From Flavipsychrobacter stenotrophus (GTDB lineage: Bacteria; Bacteroidota; Bacteroidia; Chitinophagales; Chitinophagaceae), in the NCBI GenBank assembly GCA_947372365.1, contig CANBTK010000020.1, forward strand, positions 1 to 11,449: a stretch of 11,449 nucleotides of DNA. Reading direction: 5' to 3'. Under the pieces are notes generated by a model. That model ran no database searches, was not told the origin of the DNA, and worked only from the letters and a program-made list of their open reading frames with translations. Below, in pieces: positions 1 to 7,324 of the stretch (positions are counted from its first letter, which is position 1; each line of letters starts with the position of its first letter). The position numbers and the translations under genes were made by a program.

Positions 1-239
1 TTGGTGTACCAGTAAAAGCTCTTGCGCGGGTTATAGTTTGGGTTCGGCATAAAAAAACAGGTATCCTCAAATTGTTGCCCATATTCAAACTGGGCCTCGG
101 GATGCCCTGCATAGGCTGCCTTTTTCAGGCAGCTTAGGTAACGGCCATATAATTCATGTATTTCAGGCCCGCCTGGCGGGCTTGCATACAACATTTTATT
201 AAGCCCCATTGCTTCGGAAAATACCTTGCTACCCTTCAT
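1..239 (-). CDS. Sel1-like repeat protein, partial (3' end beyond left edge)
   Basis: An open frame runs leftward from an ATG at 237-239 and leaves the window without a stop; 79 codons are visible. The segment with AAYAGHPEAQFEYGQQFED followed by NPRKSFYWYTK/N fits a Sel1 (SLR) repeat: a small-residue helix A, an AQ.eyG-like turn and a helix-B W-Y pattern. Sel1 repeats are alpha/alpha solenoids related to TPRs that mediate protein-protein contacts. No signal peptide is visible at the N-terminus, so a cytoplasmic protein is likely. ATG 237 is the outermost ATG I could place; two further in-frame ATGs lie within the next 16 codons, so the start is uncertain. The gene is divergent from the lipoprotein at 362, with 122 bases between the starts. 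The number of repeats and the function cannot be judged from this fragment. Confidence 0.6.
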   Translation of the reverse strand, partial: MKGSKVFSEAMGLNKMLYASPPGGPEIHELYGRYLSCLKKAAYAGHPEAQFEYGQQFEDTCFFMPNPNYNPRKSFYWYT

Positions 240-361
240 AACTTTGGTGTTTGCTGAAAGCCAATGCTGAAAGTAGCGATAATCCCGGAATTGCAGGAAT
301 AATTACCGGCGGGCTACCTACCCTATTGATAATTACTATCTTGTGCCAAAATATACTAAAG

Positions 362-1087
362 ATGAAAAATATACTGTTGCTGTTGCTATGCGGCCTGCTG
401 TTTACCTCTTGCAAATTGCGTGCTATAAAGATGGGCACCAAGCCTACGCCCAGTACCAGCCTGTCCCTGAAAACTAAAGGCGGAAAAAGCATAGAGGTAA
501 AGGAAATGAAGGAAAAGTCAAGGAAGATTATTGCCGATGGCAAGGAATACAAGAAAAATGACATTCAGGAGTACAGTGATGGCAAGGGCTATTACATAAG
601 GGTTGACAAATCAAATTTCGCAGTTAAAAAGCAGGAAGGCGACATATCTGTTTACACAACTACGGGCGAACATTCTTCCACTACCTATACTGGCGTTACT
701 CCGTCAAGCCCTTCAGGCTGGTCTTCCAGTTCTCATTCGCACACCACTTACTACCTGCAAAAAGCTACTTCGCCAGCTTTGCTGCTGATGAACTACAAAA
801 ATGTTAAAAGCCTGATAGCGACTAATGAACCTGCTTATAAATATATATTATCGTATGAACATGCCCGGCACCGGGGAAAAACGGTTAAATACATAGGGCT
901 GGGCGTAATAGCTTCCAGTATAGCACTACTGGCATTTGATTTAGGCGATGGTGCCGATGCTATTGGCGGCATGGGTATAGCTGGCGGCACAATTGTTACA
1001 TTTACAGGCTTCTTTAAACAAGCTGCGGCGGGTATCAACTTAAAGAAAGCTATTGGCAAACACAATGGCGTTTATGACGATAAGTAG
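362..1087 (+). CDS. Putative lipoprotein with two C-terminal hydrophobic segments, unknown function
   Basis: A protein of 241 residues. The ATG at 362 is chosen because it begins a classic lipoprotein signal: MKN, a leucine-rich core, then a lipobox LFTSC with the acylated Cys at residue 17. The frame is open upstream to a TTG at 251, but that stretch would bury the signal. The mature part has a Lys/Glu-rich section (about residues 25-75), a Ser/Thr/His-rich low-complexity stretch (about 97-131), and two glycine-rich hydrophobic segments at about 177-195 and 202-218, followed by a basic-acidic tail ending GVYDDK. The segments could be a membrane hairpin, which would be unusual for a lipid-anchored protein. 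I do not recognise the family. It stands alone, 179 bases before the next gene. There is no clear Bacteroidota promoter; TATCTTG at about 337-343 is only a weak -7 candidate. Confidence 0.75.
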   Translation: MKNILLLLLCGLLFTSCKLRAIKMGTKPTPSTSLSLKTKGGKSIEVKEMKEKSRKIIADGKEYKKNDIQEYSDGKGYYIRVDKSNFAVKKQEGDISVYTTTGEHSSTTYTGVTPSSPSGWSSSSHSHTTYYLQKATSPALLLMNYKNVKSLIATNEPAYKYILSYEHARHRGKTVKYIGLGVIASSIALLAFDLGDGADAIGGMGIAGGTIVTFTGFFKQAAAGINLKKAIGKHNGVYDDK

Positions 1088-1251
1088 GCAATGCACTTTC
1101 ATGAATGCTATATCAAAACAATATACATAAAATTATATTTATATACAAGCCCCGCCTAACCAAACTTACCTGCAAAATAACCTGTCTATTGTGGCAGGGT
1201 ATGTTAACTCATGCCCTGAAATCAAATAATTAGTGTTCACCATATTTGTGG
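1088..1251. other. Intergenic stretch before the giant gene
   Basis: Contains an A/T-rich run at about 1118-1145 and a loose inverted repeat, CCTGC at 1170-1174 with GCAGG at 1194-1198. No convincing terminator for the lipoprotein gene and no RNA gene was recognised. A 22-codon ATG frame beginning at 1091 has no supporting signal. Confidence 0.4.
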
Positions 1252-1259
1252 TAATTTTG
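1252..1259 (+). promoter_or_regulatory. Bacteroidota -7 promoter element (TAATTTTG) of the T9SS repeat protein gene
   Basis: TAATTTTG matches the Bacteroidota -7 consensus TAnnTTTG exactly and continues as CAGCCTG directly into the ATG at 1267. Only seven bases separate the element from the start codon, so transcription would begin at or next to the ATG. No convincing -33 TTG lies at the usual distance. The same extended motif precedes lptE and hppA. Confidence 0.6.
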
Positions 1260-1266
1260 CAGCCTG

Positions 1267-4200
1267 ATGAAATTTAAGGATATACTTATATTGTTTGTGC
1301 TATTTCTTGGCCTGCAATATTCAGCTTACGGGCAATCGTGCCCGCCCAACATAGATTTCGAACTAGGCAATACGAGTTACTGGAGTTTTTATACTGGCAG
1401 CTGCTGCCCTATTACCACCCCTACCAGTGCTACCCATACTGCCATCTCAGGGCCTTATACCGATGGTTATGGCTTTTTCCCCATGATAGCCCCCGGTGGT
1501 AGCTATTCCGTAAGGCTCAATGCCGGCAGTGCTGTTAACGCTGAAAAAGCCCGCTACTACGTACATGTCCCTTCTGGCGCCGGCAGCTATGCCCTGGTTT
1601 ATAAATATGCCGTTGTTTTGCAGGACCCGGGCCACCCCGATTCTATGCAGCCCAGGTTTATTGTTAATACTTATGACTCAGCTACAGGGGCAGTATTGCC
1701 AGCTGGCCAGTTGAGCTATGTCTCATCACCTACGCTGCCGGGTTTTTCGGTATCTACTGTTGCTTCAGATGTTGTTTTTAAAAGCTGGGCGCTTACAACG
1801 GTAAACCTTTCCGGACTGGGTGGCACAACCGTTGTTGTTGACTTTGCCGCTTCGGGCTGCGGGCCGGGCGGGCACTTCGGCTATGCCTATATTGATATGT
1901 CCTGCGGTTTATTTGCAACTTCAACTGTTTCCTGCGATACCGCCTCCGCCATCATTTCCGCACCGCCTGGCCTTTATCATTATGCATGGTACGATTCGTC
2001 CACTTTCGCTACTGTTTTAGATACCAGCCAAACTGTTACTTTTTCGCTGCCATCGTCCCCCATAACTTATGCTGTGGTTTTGGTGCCCTATTCATCTGGT
2101 TATGCCAGCACCACCGACACGCTGTACACGCATATAATCCCTTCCCACCTCAGGGTACACCGTTCCAGTGATACTACTGCTTGTTTTGGGGTGCCTGTTA
2201 CCATAAGTGCCGGGGCTACCGATATTGCCACACCGCTTACTTACTCGTGGTCGCCATCCTCCACTTTAAGCTGCGCTACCTGCGCCACGCCAGTTGCCAC
2301 GCCTTCGGTTGTTACTGCTTATTATTTTACGGCCACCAATGCCAACGGCTGCTCCATTACCGACTCTATTACCGTAACGCCGTCAGGCGGCCCTTATGTT
2401 ATTACAGGTGCATCTACTGTTTGCGTAGGGGCATCTATTACCCATACCGATACTGCCGCTGGCGGCACATGGGGCATTACCAACCCATCGCTCGCAACTA
2501 TTGATGCCAGTGGCCATGTTACAGGCATTGCTGCGGGAGTAGATACCGTTTATTATTCCGTAAGCGGGGCATGCGGCACGTTCTCCACTTACCATATTAT
2601 ATCGGTAGCCCCGCTGCCCTATGCCGGCACCATATCGGGGGCTGACAGTGTGTGCCAGGGTGCAACTATAACATTAACAACAACCGGGTTTGGCGGCACA
2701 TGGCGGGCTGCCAGCTCTGCTATTGCCATAGCAGCAGCAGGTGTTGTTACCGGGGTTGCAGCAGGTGTTACTACCATTAACTATGTTGTTACCAACAGCT
2801 GCGGCACAGCCATTAGTTCCCATACTGTTGTGGTTAAGCCAGCGCCCTTTGCAGGCATTATTACTACTACCAGCAGTACGCTTTGCGTGGGCTCTTCAGC
2901 CACAGTAGCATCAACCGTAGCTGACGGCTACTGGTGGGCAACCAATGCTGCGGCTAGTTTAACCGGCACTACAGCTACTGGTTCGCACCCCGGTATTGAT
3001 AGCATCTATTATATAAAAGGCAATAGCTGCGGGCTGGATACCGAATATATAGTGCTAACTGTTACTGCGCTTGATGCACCCTGCGCACCTAACATGGATT
3101 TTGAGCTGGGCAATACTGCCTACTGGAGTTTCTATAACGGAACGTGCTGCCCCTTGACTACTACCACAACAGTTGTACCCCATGGTGTTACCAATGCCAG
3201 TTGGGGAACAACCTATGGGGGGATACCAAGGTTAGCGCCGGGCGGCGCCTATTCGGTTCAGCTGGCAAACTTAGATACAGCCAGGGCACAAAAGGCCCGC
3301 TACTATGTGCATGTTCCGGCAGGGGCCACCCACTACGGGCTCATTTACCAATATGCAGTGGTGCTTGAAGATGCCGGCCACCCTTATGCGCAGCAGCCGA
3401 GGTTTGAAATGCGAACTGTTGACTCCGCCACTGGCACTGCCCTTTCCACTGGCAACTTTAGCTATATCGCATCAGCAGCGCTTGCTTCATTGCCTGGCTT
3501 CTATTCGGTAACTGTGGGCGCATCAACAGTTTATTGTAAAAACTGGTCATCGGCTGCCATCAATTTATCGGGCATGGCCGGGCGTACCGTTATTGTTGAT
3601 TTTGCGGCTTCGGCATGTGGCTATGGCGGGCATGCAGGCTATGCCTTTATTGATATGTCGTGTGGCGCATTTGCCATATCCACCGCATCATGCGACACCT
3701 CCACTATTACCCTTTGCGCGCCTCCGGGCTACCACCACTATTCGTGGTACGACTCTTCCACCTTTGCTACAGTTCTTGATACCAACCAGGCACCCACATT
3801 TTCTTTGCCAGCATCACCCACCACTTTCGCAGCTATCCTTACGCCTGATTCTGGCTACGGGGTTGCAGATACCTTATATACCCATATCCTGCCATCCCAC
3901 CTCAGGATTCACAGATCCAACGATACAACAATTTGCTTCGGCACACCGGTTACGCTCAGCACAGGCGCAACTGATATAGCCACACCGCTTACCTATTCGT
4001 GGTCGCCATCGTCAACACTCAGTTGCGGCACCTGCTCCACTACAGTTGCAATACCCACGGTAGCCACTACCTATTACTTTTCGGTGGTTAATGCCAATGG
4101 CTGCTCGGCATCCGATGCCGTGACTATTACCCCTATACATGGGCCAGGCACCATTACAGGCCCTGCCAGTTTATGCATTAGCACAACCACAACTTATACC

Positions 4201-5796
4201 GATACCACAACGGGCGGCACATGGCACAGCACCAACCCAAGTGTAGCTACTATAAGCAGCACTGGCATTGTAACGGCAATAGCACCGGGTACCGATACCA
4301 TTGTTTATGCGCTTACGGCCGCTTGCGGTGCGGTTTCCACATTTGTTGTAATAAACGTTGTGGCTGCGCCAACGGCTGGCGTTATCACTGGCAGTGCCTC
4401 AGCCTGCGCCGGCAGTGCCATAACATTAACGGCAAGCGTTTCAGGCGGTGTTTGGAGTAGTGCGGCCTCATCGGTAGCAACAGTTGCTGCTACAGGCGTT
4501 GTAACCGCCCTTAGTGCTGGCACGGCCATCATATCTTATACGGTTACCAATATTTGCGGCACCGCTACCGCCACCGATGCTATTACCATAGCTACTACCC
4601 CATCGGCAGGCAGCCTGTCGGGGCCTGGCAGCGTATGCGTGGGCGCAGTAGTAACACTTTCATCTACCGTAGCAGGCGGTTATTGGGTTGCCCTCAACGC
4701 TAGCGCAACTATCGCCGGTGGCGGCCTCACAACAGGGGTTACCGCTGGTAGCGATACTATGTATTACATCGTCACTAACGCCTGCGGCACAGCTAGCGCA
4801 CCGTTCGTCATAGCCATTAACCCGCTGCCTGTAGCAGGTACTATTACCGGTACTGATAGTGTGTGTACCGGCACCGCAATCGTACTAATAGCATCCATAG
4901 CAGGGGGAGCCTGGGGCAATATGCACCCGGCAATTTCAACAGTTTCCGGCGGCGTTGTAACAGGTATAAGTGCTGGCGCAGATACTATATTTTATATTGT
5001 TTCCAATTCATGCGGCAGCGATACCGCATTCTTCCCCATTCGTATTTTGAGCGCGCCATCGCCCGGCACAATATCCGGCAGTAGCAGCGTTTGTGTGGGT
5101 GATAGCATAATACTGTCGGCTTCGGTAACGGGCGGCACATGGGCCAGCAGCAATACCAACGCCAGTGTAGCTGGCGGCGTGGTGACAGGCTTAAGCGCAG
5201 GAAGCTCTTTAATTTCTTACACTACAACTAATTTATGCGGTTCGTTATCAGCAACTTACCCTATTACTATTAACCCATTGCCTTATGCTGGCACCATTAC
5301 CGGGGCCGATAGCATTTGCGAGGGCGATACGGCAACCATGTCCAATACCGTAACAGGCGGAGCCTGGAGCAGCAGCAATACTTCGTTGGCTGTTATTTCC
5401 ACCTCCGGGCTGGTGAATGGCATTAGTACTGGCACGCTGGCTATTTCTTATACCACAACCAATAGCTGCGGCACAGCCTATGCTACACATGCATTGTTGG
5501 TGCGCCCGGCATCAGTTTGCCCTACCGAAGTAAATGGCGTTGCTCAGCCTGTCGCTGGCATATCCATTTTCCCCAACCCCAATAATGGGTCATTTGTAGT
5601 GGCAATACCCGCACATGAAAATATGGTAACCGTAAGCTTAGTTAATGTTCACGGGCAAGTGCTGCTAACAAAGGCAATAACAGATAAAAGCATTTTGCAA
5701 ATACCTGTTGATGTGAGCCAGGTAGCAGCGGGTGTTTATATGGTAAAAGTGGATGTTGGCAATATCACCTACAGGAGTAAGGTTGTTATCTGGTAA
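1267..5796 (+). CDS. Giant T9SS-exported modular protein with nine Ig-like repeats
   Basis: 1509 residues. A signal peptide (MKFKDILILFVLFLGLQYSA) is probably cleaved near AYG-Q at residues 22-23, giving Sec export. Domain order: beta-rich Cys module at 24-214, opening DFELGN..YWSFY.G.CCP and closing AYIDMSCG; a linker; a PKD-like domain at about 295-372 (C..C, TAYYF, NANGC); Ig-like repeats 1-3 at 375-603. The same order then recurs: module at 605-800, PKD-like domain at 879-958, repeats 4-6 at 959-1188. Repeats 7-9 follow at 1189-1415, then a T9SS type A C-terminal sorting domain at about 1432-1509 (ISIFPNPNNGSFVV, the HGQVLL strand, AAGVYMVKV). Known of the family: such domains direct transfer across the outer membrane and attachment to the surface or release. 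No enzymatic domain is visible. A surface adhesin or structural role is an inference. The stop at 5794-5796 lies 8 bases from the convergent GNAT gene. Confidence 0.9.
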   Translation: MKFKDILILFVLFLGLQYSAYGQSCPPNIDFELGNTSYWSFYTGSCCPITTPTSATHTAISGPYTDGYGFFPMIAPGGSYSVRLNAGSAVNAEKARYYVHVPSGAGSYALVYKYAVVLQDPGHPDSMQPRFIVNTYDSATGAVLPAGQLSYVSSPTLPGFSVSTVASDVVFKSWALTTVNLSGLGGTTVVVDFAASGCGPGGHFGYAYIDMSCGLFATSTVSCDTASAIISAPPGLYHYAWYDSSTFATVLDTSQTVTFSLPSSPITYAVVLVPYSSGYASTTDTLYTHIIPSHLRVHRSSDTTACFGVPVTISAGATDIATPLTYSWSPSSTLSCATCATPVATPSVVTAYYFTATNANGCSITDSITVTPSGGPYVITGASTVCVGASITHTDTAAGGTWGITNPSLATIDASGHVTGIAAGVDTVYYSVSGACGTFSTYHIISVAPLPYAGTISGADSVCQGATITLTTTGFGGTWRAASSAIAIAAAGVVTGVAAGVTTINYVVTNSCGTAISSHTVVVKPAPFAGIITTTSSTLCVGSSATVASTVADGYWWATNAAASLTGTTATGSHPGIDSIYYIKGNSCGLDTEYIVLTVTALDAPCAPNMDFELGNTAYWSFYNGTCCPLTTTTTVVPHGVTNASWGTTYGGIPRLAPGGAYSVQLANLDTARAQKARYYVHVPAGATHYGLIYQYAVVLEDAGHPYAQQPRFEMRTVDSATGTALSTGNFSYIASAALASLPGFYSVTVGASTVYCKNWSSAAINLSGMAGRTVIVDFAASACGYGGHAGYAFIDMSCGAFAISTASCDTSTITLCAPPGYHHYSWYDSSTFATVLDTNQAPTFSLPASPTTFAAILTPDSGYGVADTLYTHILPSHLRIHRSNDTTICFGTPVTLSTGATDIATPLTYSWSPSSTLSCGTCSTTVAIPTVATTYYFSVVNANGCSASDAVTITPIHGPGTITGPASLCISTTTTYTDTTTGGTWHSTNPSVATISSTGIVTAIAPGTDTIVYALTAACGAVSTFVVINVVAAPTAGVITGSASACAGSAITLTASVSGGVWSSAASSVATVAATGVVTALSAGTAIISYTVTNICGTATATDAITIATTPSAGSLSGPGSVCVGAVVTLSSTVAGGYWVALNASATIAGGGLTTGVTAGSDTMYYIVTNACGTASAPFVIAINPLPVAGTITGTDSVCTGTAIVLIASIAGGAWGNMHPAISTVSGGVVTGISAGADTIFYIVSNSCGSDTAFFPIRILSAPSPGTISGSSSVCVGDSIILSASVTGGTWASSNTNASVAGGVVTGLSAGSSLISYTTTNLCGSLSATYPITINPLPYAGTITGADSICEGDTATMSNTVTGGAWSSSNTSLAVISTSGLVNGISTGTLAISYTTTNSCGTAYATHALLVRPASVCPTEVNGVAQPVAGISIFPNPNNGSFVVAIPAHENMVTVSLVNVHGQVLLTKAITDKSILQIPVDVSQVAAGVYMVKVDVGNITYRSKVVIW
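1336..3075 (+). repeat. Large intragenic module, copy 1
   Basis: Codons 24-603 of the giant gene: Cys-rich beta module, linker with HYAWYDSSTFATVLDT, PKD-like domain and three Ig-like repeats. It pairs with copy 2 in the same order. The offset is 581 codons at the module start and 584 codons at the PKD-like domain. Shared blocks include DFELGN..YWSFY, KARYYVHVP.GA, VLDT..., SHLR.HRS.DTT.CFG and ATDIATPLTYSWSPSSTLSC. The DNA differs at many synonymous sites, so the duplication is not recent. Confidence 0.85.
2389..3075 (+). repeat. Ig-like (BIG2-like) tandem repeats 1-3
   Basis: Three tandem units starting at residues 375, 452 and 528, about 76 residues each. Each has the pattern aGtItG..sVC.G....l.....GG.W......a......G.vtG...G...i.Y.v.n.CGt......i.v.p.P. 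All three carry both cysteines, one in the VC.G block and one in the N.CGT block, which could form an intradomain disulfide outside the cell. The spacing and the VATI..tG.VTGi.aG pattern recall bacterial Ig-like group 2 domains; the family call is made by eye. Confidence 0.8.
3079..4830 (+). repeat. Large intragenic module, copy 2
   Basis: Codons 605-1188 of the giant gene, the second copy of the module starting at 1336. It reopens with PCAPNMDFELGN, as if a second mature N-terminus had been joined in frame, and ends after Ig-like repeat 6. Repeat 3 of copy 1 and repeat 6 of copy 2 share a GYW variant where most other repeats have GTW, GVW or GAW. This suggests the whole block was duplicated, not the repeats one by one. 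Confidence 0.85.
4141..5511 (+). repeat. Ig-like (BIG2-like) tandem repeats 4-9
   Basis: Six tandem units starting at residues 959, 1036, 1113, 1189, 1265 and 1340 (75-77 residues each), running up to the sorting domain. Each keeps both cysteines. Repeats 4-6 belong to copy 2 of the large module. Repeats 7-9 have no module in front of them; repeat 9 opens PLPYAGTITGADSICEG, very like repeat 2 (PLPYAGTISGADSVCQG). Confidence 0.8.
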
Positions 5797-5804
5797 AATA
5801 GCTG

Positions 5805-6272
5805 CTACCCTACTGTTTTAAACAGCCTTTCCTTACAAAGCGCATAGCCATGCTTCCTGAAGTAGCCAGCCGCTACCGTGTTGGCGCTCCAATGGTCCAG
5901 CTCTATCCTTTTTATGGAAAGTTCTTGGGCTAACTGCTCGGCTTGCTCCATTAATAACCTGCCTGCGCCTGTGTGGCGGTAGGCCTGCAAAACACCCACC
6001 TGGTCTATATACAGTGATTTTGATGCATAAATGAAGGCGTTTTCCTTCACTTCCTTAACCATGCAGATGATGTAGCCTATAGCAATGCCATCTTTGGTTG
6101 CGACATATGCCCGGCAATTGGCATCGGTAAAAAAGGACTGGAATGCAGCTTCCATCCCGGCTTTATCAAAAGGCTTGAAAAACTCAGGGTGCATATGGCA
6201 ATGCAAAGCCTGTACTTCTTCATTCAGGCTGGCAATAAGTTTGTGGTCTCGGGTTTCAGATATGGCTATCAT
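5805..6272 (-). CDS. GNAT-family N-acetyltransferase
   Basis: 155 residues from the ATG at 6270-6272. The frame continues upstream to a TTG near 6302, but those ten extra residues overlap the terminator of the preceding gene, so the ATG is preferred. GNAT enzymes transfer an acetyl group from acetyl-CoA to an amine; the substrate here cannot be told. Motif A is visible at residues 87-115: strand LYIDQVGVL, then the acetyl-CoA pyrophosphate loop R99-H-T-G102-A-G104-R and helix LLMEQAEQLA. Motif B follows, with W128-SAN131 and AGYFRKHGY (135-143), including the Tyr of helix alpha-4. The length is usual for a single-domain GNAT. No signal peptide, so cytoplasmic. It lies downstream of the 6361-7164 gene on the same strand, but a terminator stands between them, so it is probably transcribed on its own. 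Confidence 0.88.
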   Translation of the reverse strand: MIAISETRDHKLIASLNEEVQALHCHMHPEFFKPFDKAGMEAAFQSFFTDANCRAYVATKDGIAIGYIICMVKEVKENAFIYASKSLYIDQVGVLQAYRHTGAGRLLMEQAEQLAQELSIKRIELDHWSANTVAAGYFRKHGYALCKERLFKTVG

Positions 6273-6276
6273 AATA

Positions 6277-6284
6277 CGAATATA
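6277..6284 (-). promoter_or_regulatory. Possible -7 element (TATATTCG) of the GNAT gene
   Basis: On the minus strand TATATTCG differs from TAnnTTTG by one base (C for the third T). It lies four bases before the ATG at 6272, which would give a leaderless message or require a start elsewhere. Weak call based on position and similarity only. Confidence 0.3.
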
Positions 6285-6300
6285 ATAAATGGTAGCCAGC

Positions 6301-6338
6301 AAAAAGGGCTACAAAACATTTTACTGCTTTGTAGCCCT
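6301..6338 (-). terminator. Intrinsic terminator of the 6361-7164 gene
   Basis: A perfect 11-bp stem, AGGGCTACAAA at 6305-6315 and its complement at 6328-6338, encloses a 12-base loop. Read on the minus strand it lies 22 bases after the stop codon at 6361-6363, and the right arm runs straight into a T tract (TTTT, 6304-6301). This is a rho-independent terminator arrangement. It also separates the upstream gene from the GNAT gene that starts at 6272. Confidence 0.85.
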
Positions 6339-6360
6339 GCCCCGTTCTGAAAGAACAATA

Positions 6361-7164
6361 TTAATAATCGTCGTCAAAATCGTTTTTACGGCCCCAATCC
6401 CACGAGAAAGGCATCAGCGACAATGTAAGGGTAGCCCCTGTTTTGCCCATTACTTTGTTATCAATATAACCATAGTCAACACCTTTGAGGGCAGTGGCAT
6501 AAGACAAGTCACCTTCAGTTGTGTTTACCAATGTAAGCGTACCAAAATAAACGGTTGCCCTTAGCTTAAATGCGAGCCCGGCAAAATACCCCATTTCAGC
6601 CATTATAAACTTGCGTGCTGAAAACTGTAAATCGGGCGTTACGATTTTTGAAATAGAGTACGATGGTGCAACCCCCACACCGGCCGTAAACAGGAATTTG
6701 CTCTTTTTGTTCAGTATTGCTTCGCCACCACTTTTATAAACAATGCACATTGGCAATAAAACCTGGTAGCACAGGCCAGTTTCTGTAATACTCGTTTCAG
6801 GCGAATAAGCAATTGTGCCCACATTGTAGTTAAACAAATTGACGGTTGATGCAATATCTAAACCAAATGACGCATCGTGGTGGGGCTTCGCAAATGGGAA
6901 ATAAAAACCTTCTGTAACAGTATAAGACGAACTGCTTTTTACCTTCATTTTCAGGCTTTTAGCATAGATATCATCGGTGTAGTGTTGTGTAAGTTCCACA
7001 TTCATGGCACAAACGCCGGCACCCATATAGTAGCGCTGCCACATTTTCTTGCCGGCTTTGCTGGAGTGCTGGTACCTGCTGTATGCGCGAAAGAGCCGCT
7101 GGCCCTGCGCATTGCTGGCAAATAAAAGGATTAAAACACATAAAGTAATGTTCCTCAGGTACAT
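6361..7164 (-). CDS. Exported, probably outer-membrane beta-rich protein, unknown function
   Basis: 267 residues starting at ATG 7162-7164. The N-terminus MYLRNITLCVLILLFASNAQG is a Sec signal peptide, cleaved probably near AQG-QR; there is no lipobox. The mature part begins with a basic, Tyr-rich section (RLFRAYSRYQHSSKAGKKMW) and continues as alternating short hydrophobic and polar stretches, many with Tyr, Phe or Gly (YYMGAGVCAMNVEL, FLFTAGVGVAPSYSIS, MGYFAGLAFKLRATVYFGTL), as in small outer-membrane beta-barrels of Bacteroidota. It ends in an acidic tail, GRKNDFDDDY. I do not recognise a named family, and the barrel reading is an inference from pattern. It is divergent from lptE (216 bases between starts) and has its own terminator, so it looks monocistronic. 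Confidence 0.75.
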   Translation of the reverse strand: MYLRNITLCVLILLFASNAQGQRLFRAYSRYQHSSKAGKKMWQRYYMGAGVCAMNVELTQHYTDDIYAKSLKMKVKSSSSYTVTEGFYFPFAKPHHDASFGLDIASTVNLFNYNVGTIAYSPETSITETGLCYQVLLPMCIVYKSGGEAILNKKSKFLFTAGVGVAPSYSISKIVTPDLQFSARKFIMAEMGYFAGLAFKLRATVYFGTLTLVNTTEGDLSYATALKGVDYGYIDNKVMGKTGATLTLSLMPFSWDWGRKNDFDDDY

Positions 7165-7183
7165 ATAAGGTGATTTTGGGGTG

Positions 7184-7191
7184 CGAATGTA
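7184..7191 (-). promoter_or_regulatory. Possible -7 element (TACATTCG) of the 6361-7164 gene
   Basis: On the minus strand TACATTCG matches TAnnTTTG except for C at the seventh base, the same deviation as before the GNAT gene. It lies 19 bases before the ATG at 7164 and follows an A/T-rich run. The position is plausible, the motif imperfect. Confidence 0.35.
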
Positions 7192-7324
7192 ATTAAAAAA
7201 TTAAAAGGCTGCTATCTTTTGCGGCTTAAACAAACCTGCACAACAATATATAAATGCAATAAATACAACAACTTTCACATGCAAATAGTTGCAACGCATA
7301 AATGCCTGGCATATTTTTTTCAGC

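Noticed and set aside
251..361. N-terminal extension of the lipoprotein from a TTG at 251
   Set aside because: It would place 37 residues before a textbook lipoprotein signal peptide; the ATG at 362 gives the signal and lipobox at the right place.
1091..1159. 22-codon frame MHFHECYIKT... between the lipoprotein and giant genes
   Set aside because: Very short, no promoter or ribosome-binding signal, and rich in codons expected from A/T-rich spacer DNA.
1267..5796. Repeat-rich region as a CRISPR array or mobile element
   Set aside because: The repeats are in-frame protein repeats with a 76-codon period and synonymous differences; there are no short identical repeats with spacers, no transposase and no terminal inverted repeats.
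5813..5825. Palindrome CTGTTT-T-AAACAG near the convergent gene ends, as a shared terminator
   Set aside because: It lies inside the last codons of the GNAT gene, is A/T-rich with a one-base centre and has no clear T tract on either side; it is not a convincing terminator.
6273..6302. N-terminal extension of the GNAT protein from a TTG at about 6302
   Set aside because: It would overlap the terminator of the upstream gene and adds ten residues without family support; the ATG at 6272 gives a normal GNAT N-terminus.
7302..7320. ATGCC-T-GGCAT followed by seven T, as a plus-strand terminator
   Set aside because: The inverted repeat leaves a one-base loop, so a stable hairpin cannot form as drawn, and no plus-strand gene ends upstream of it.
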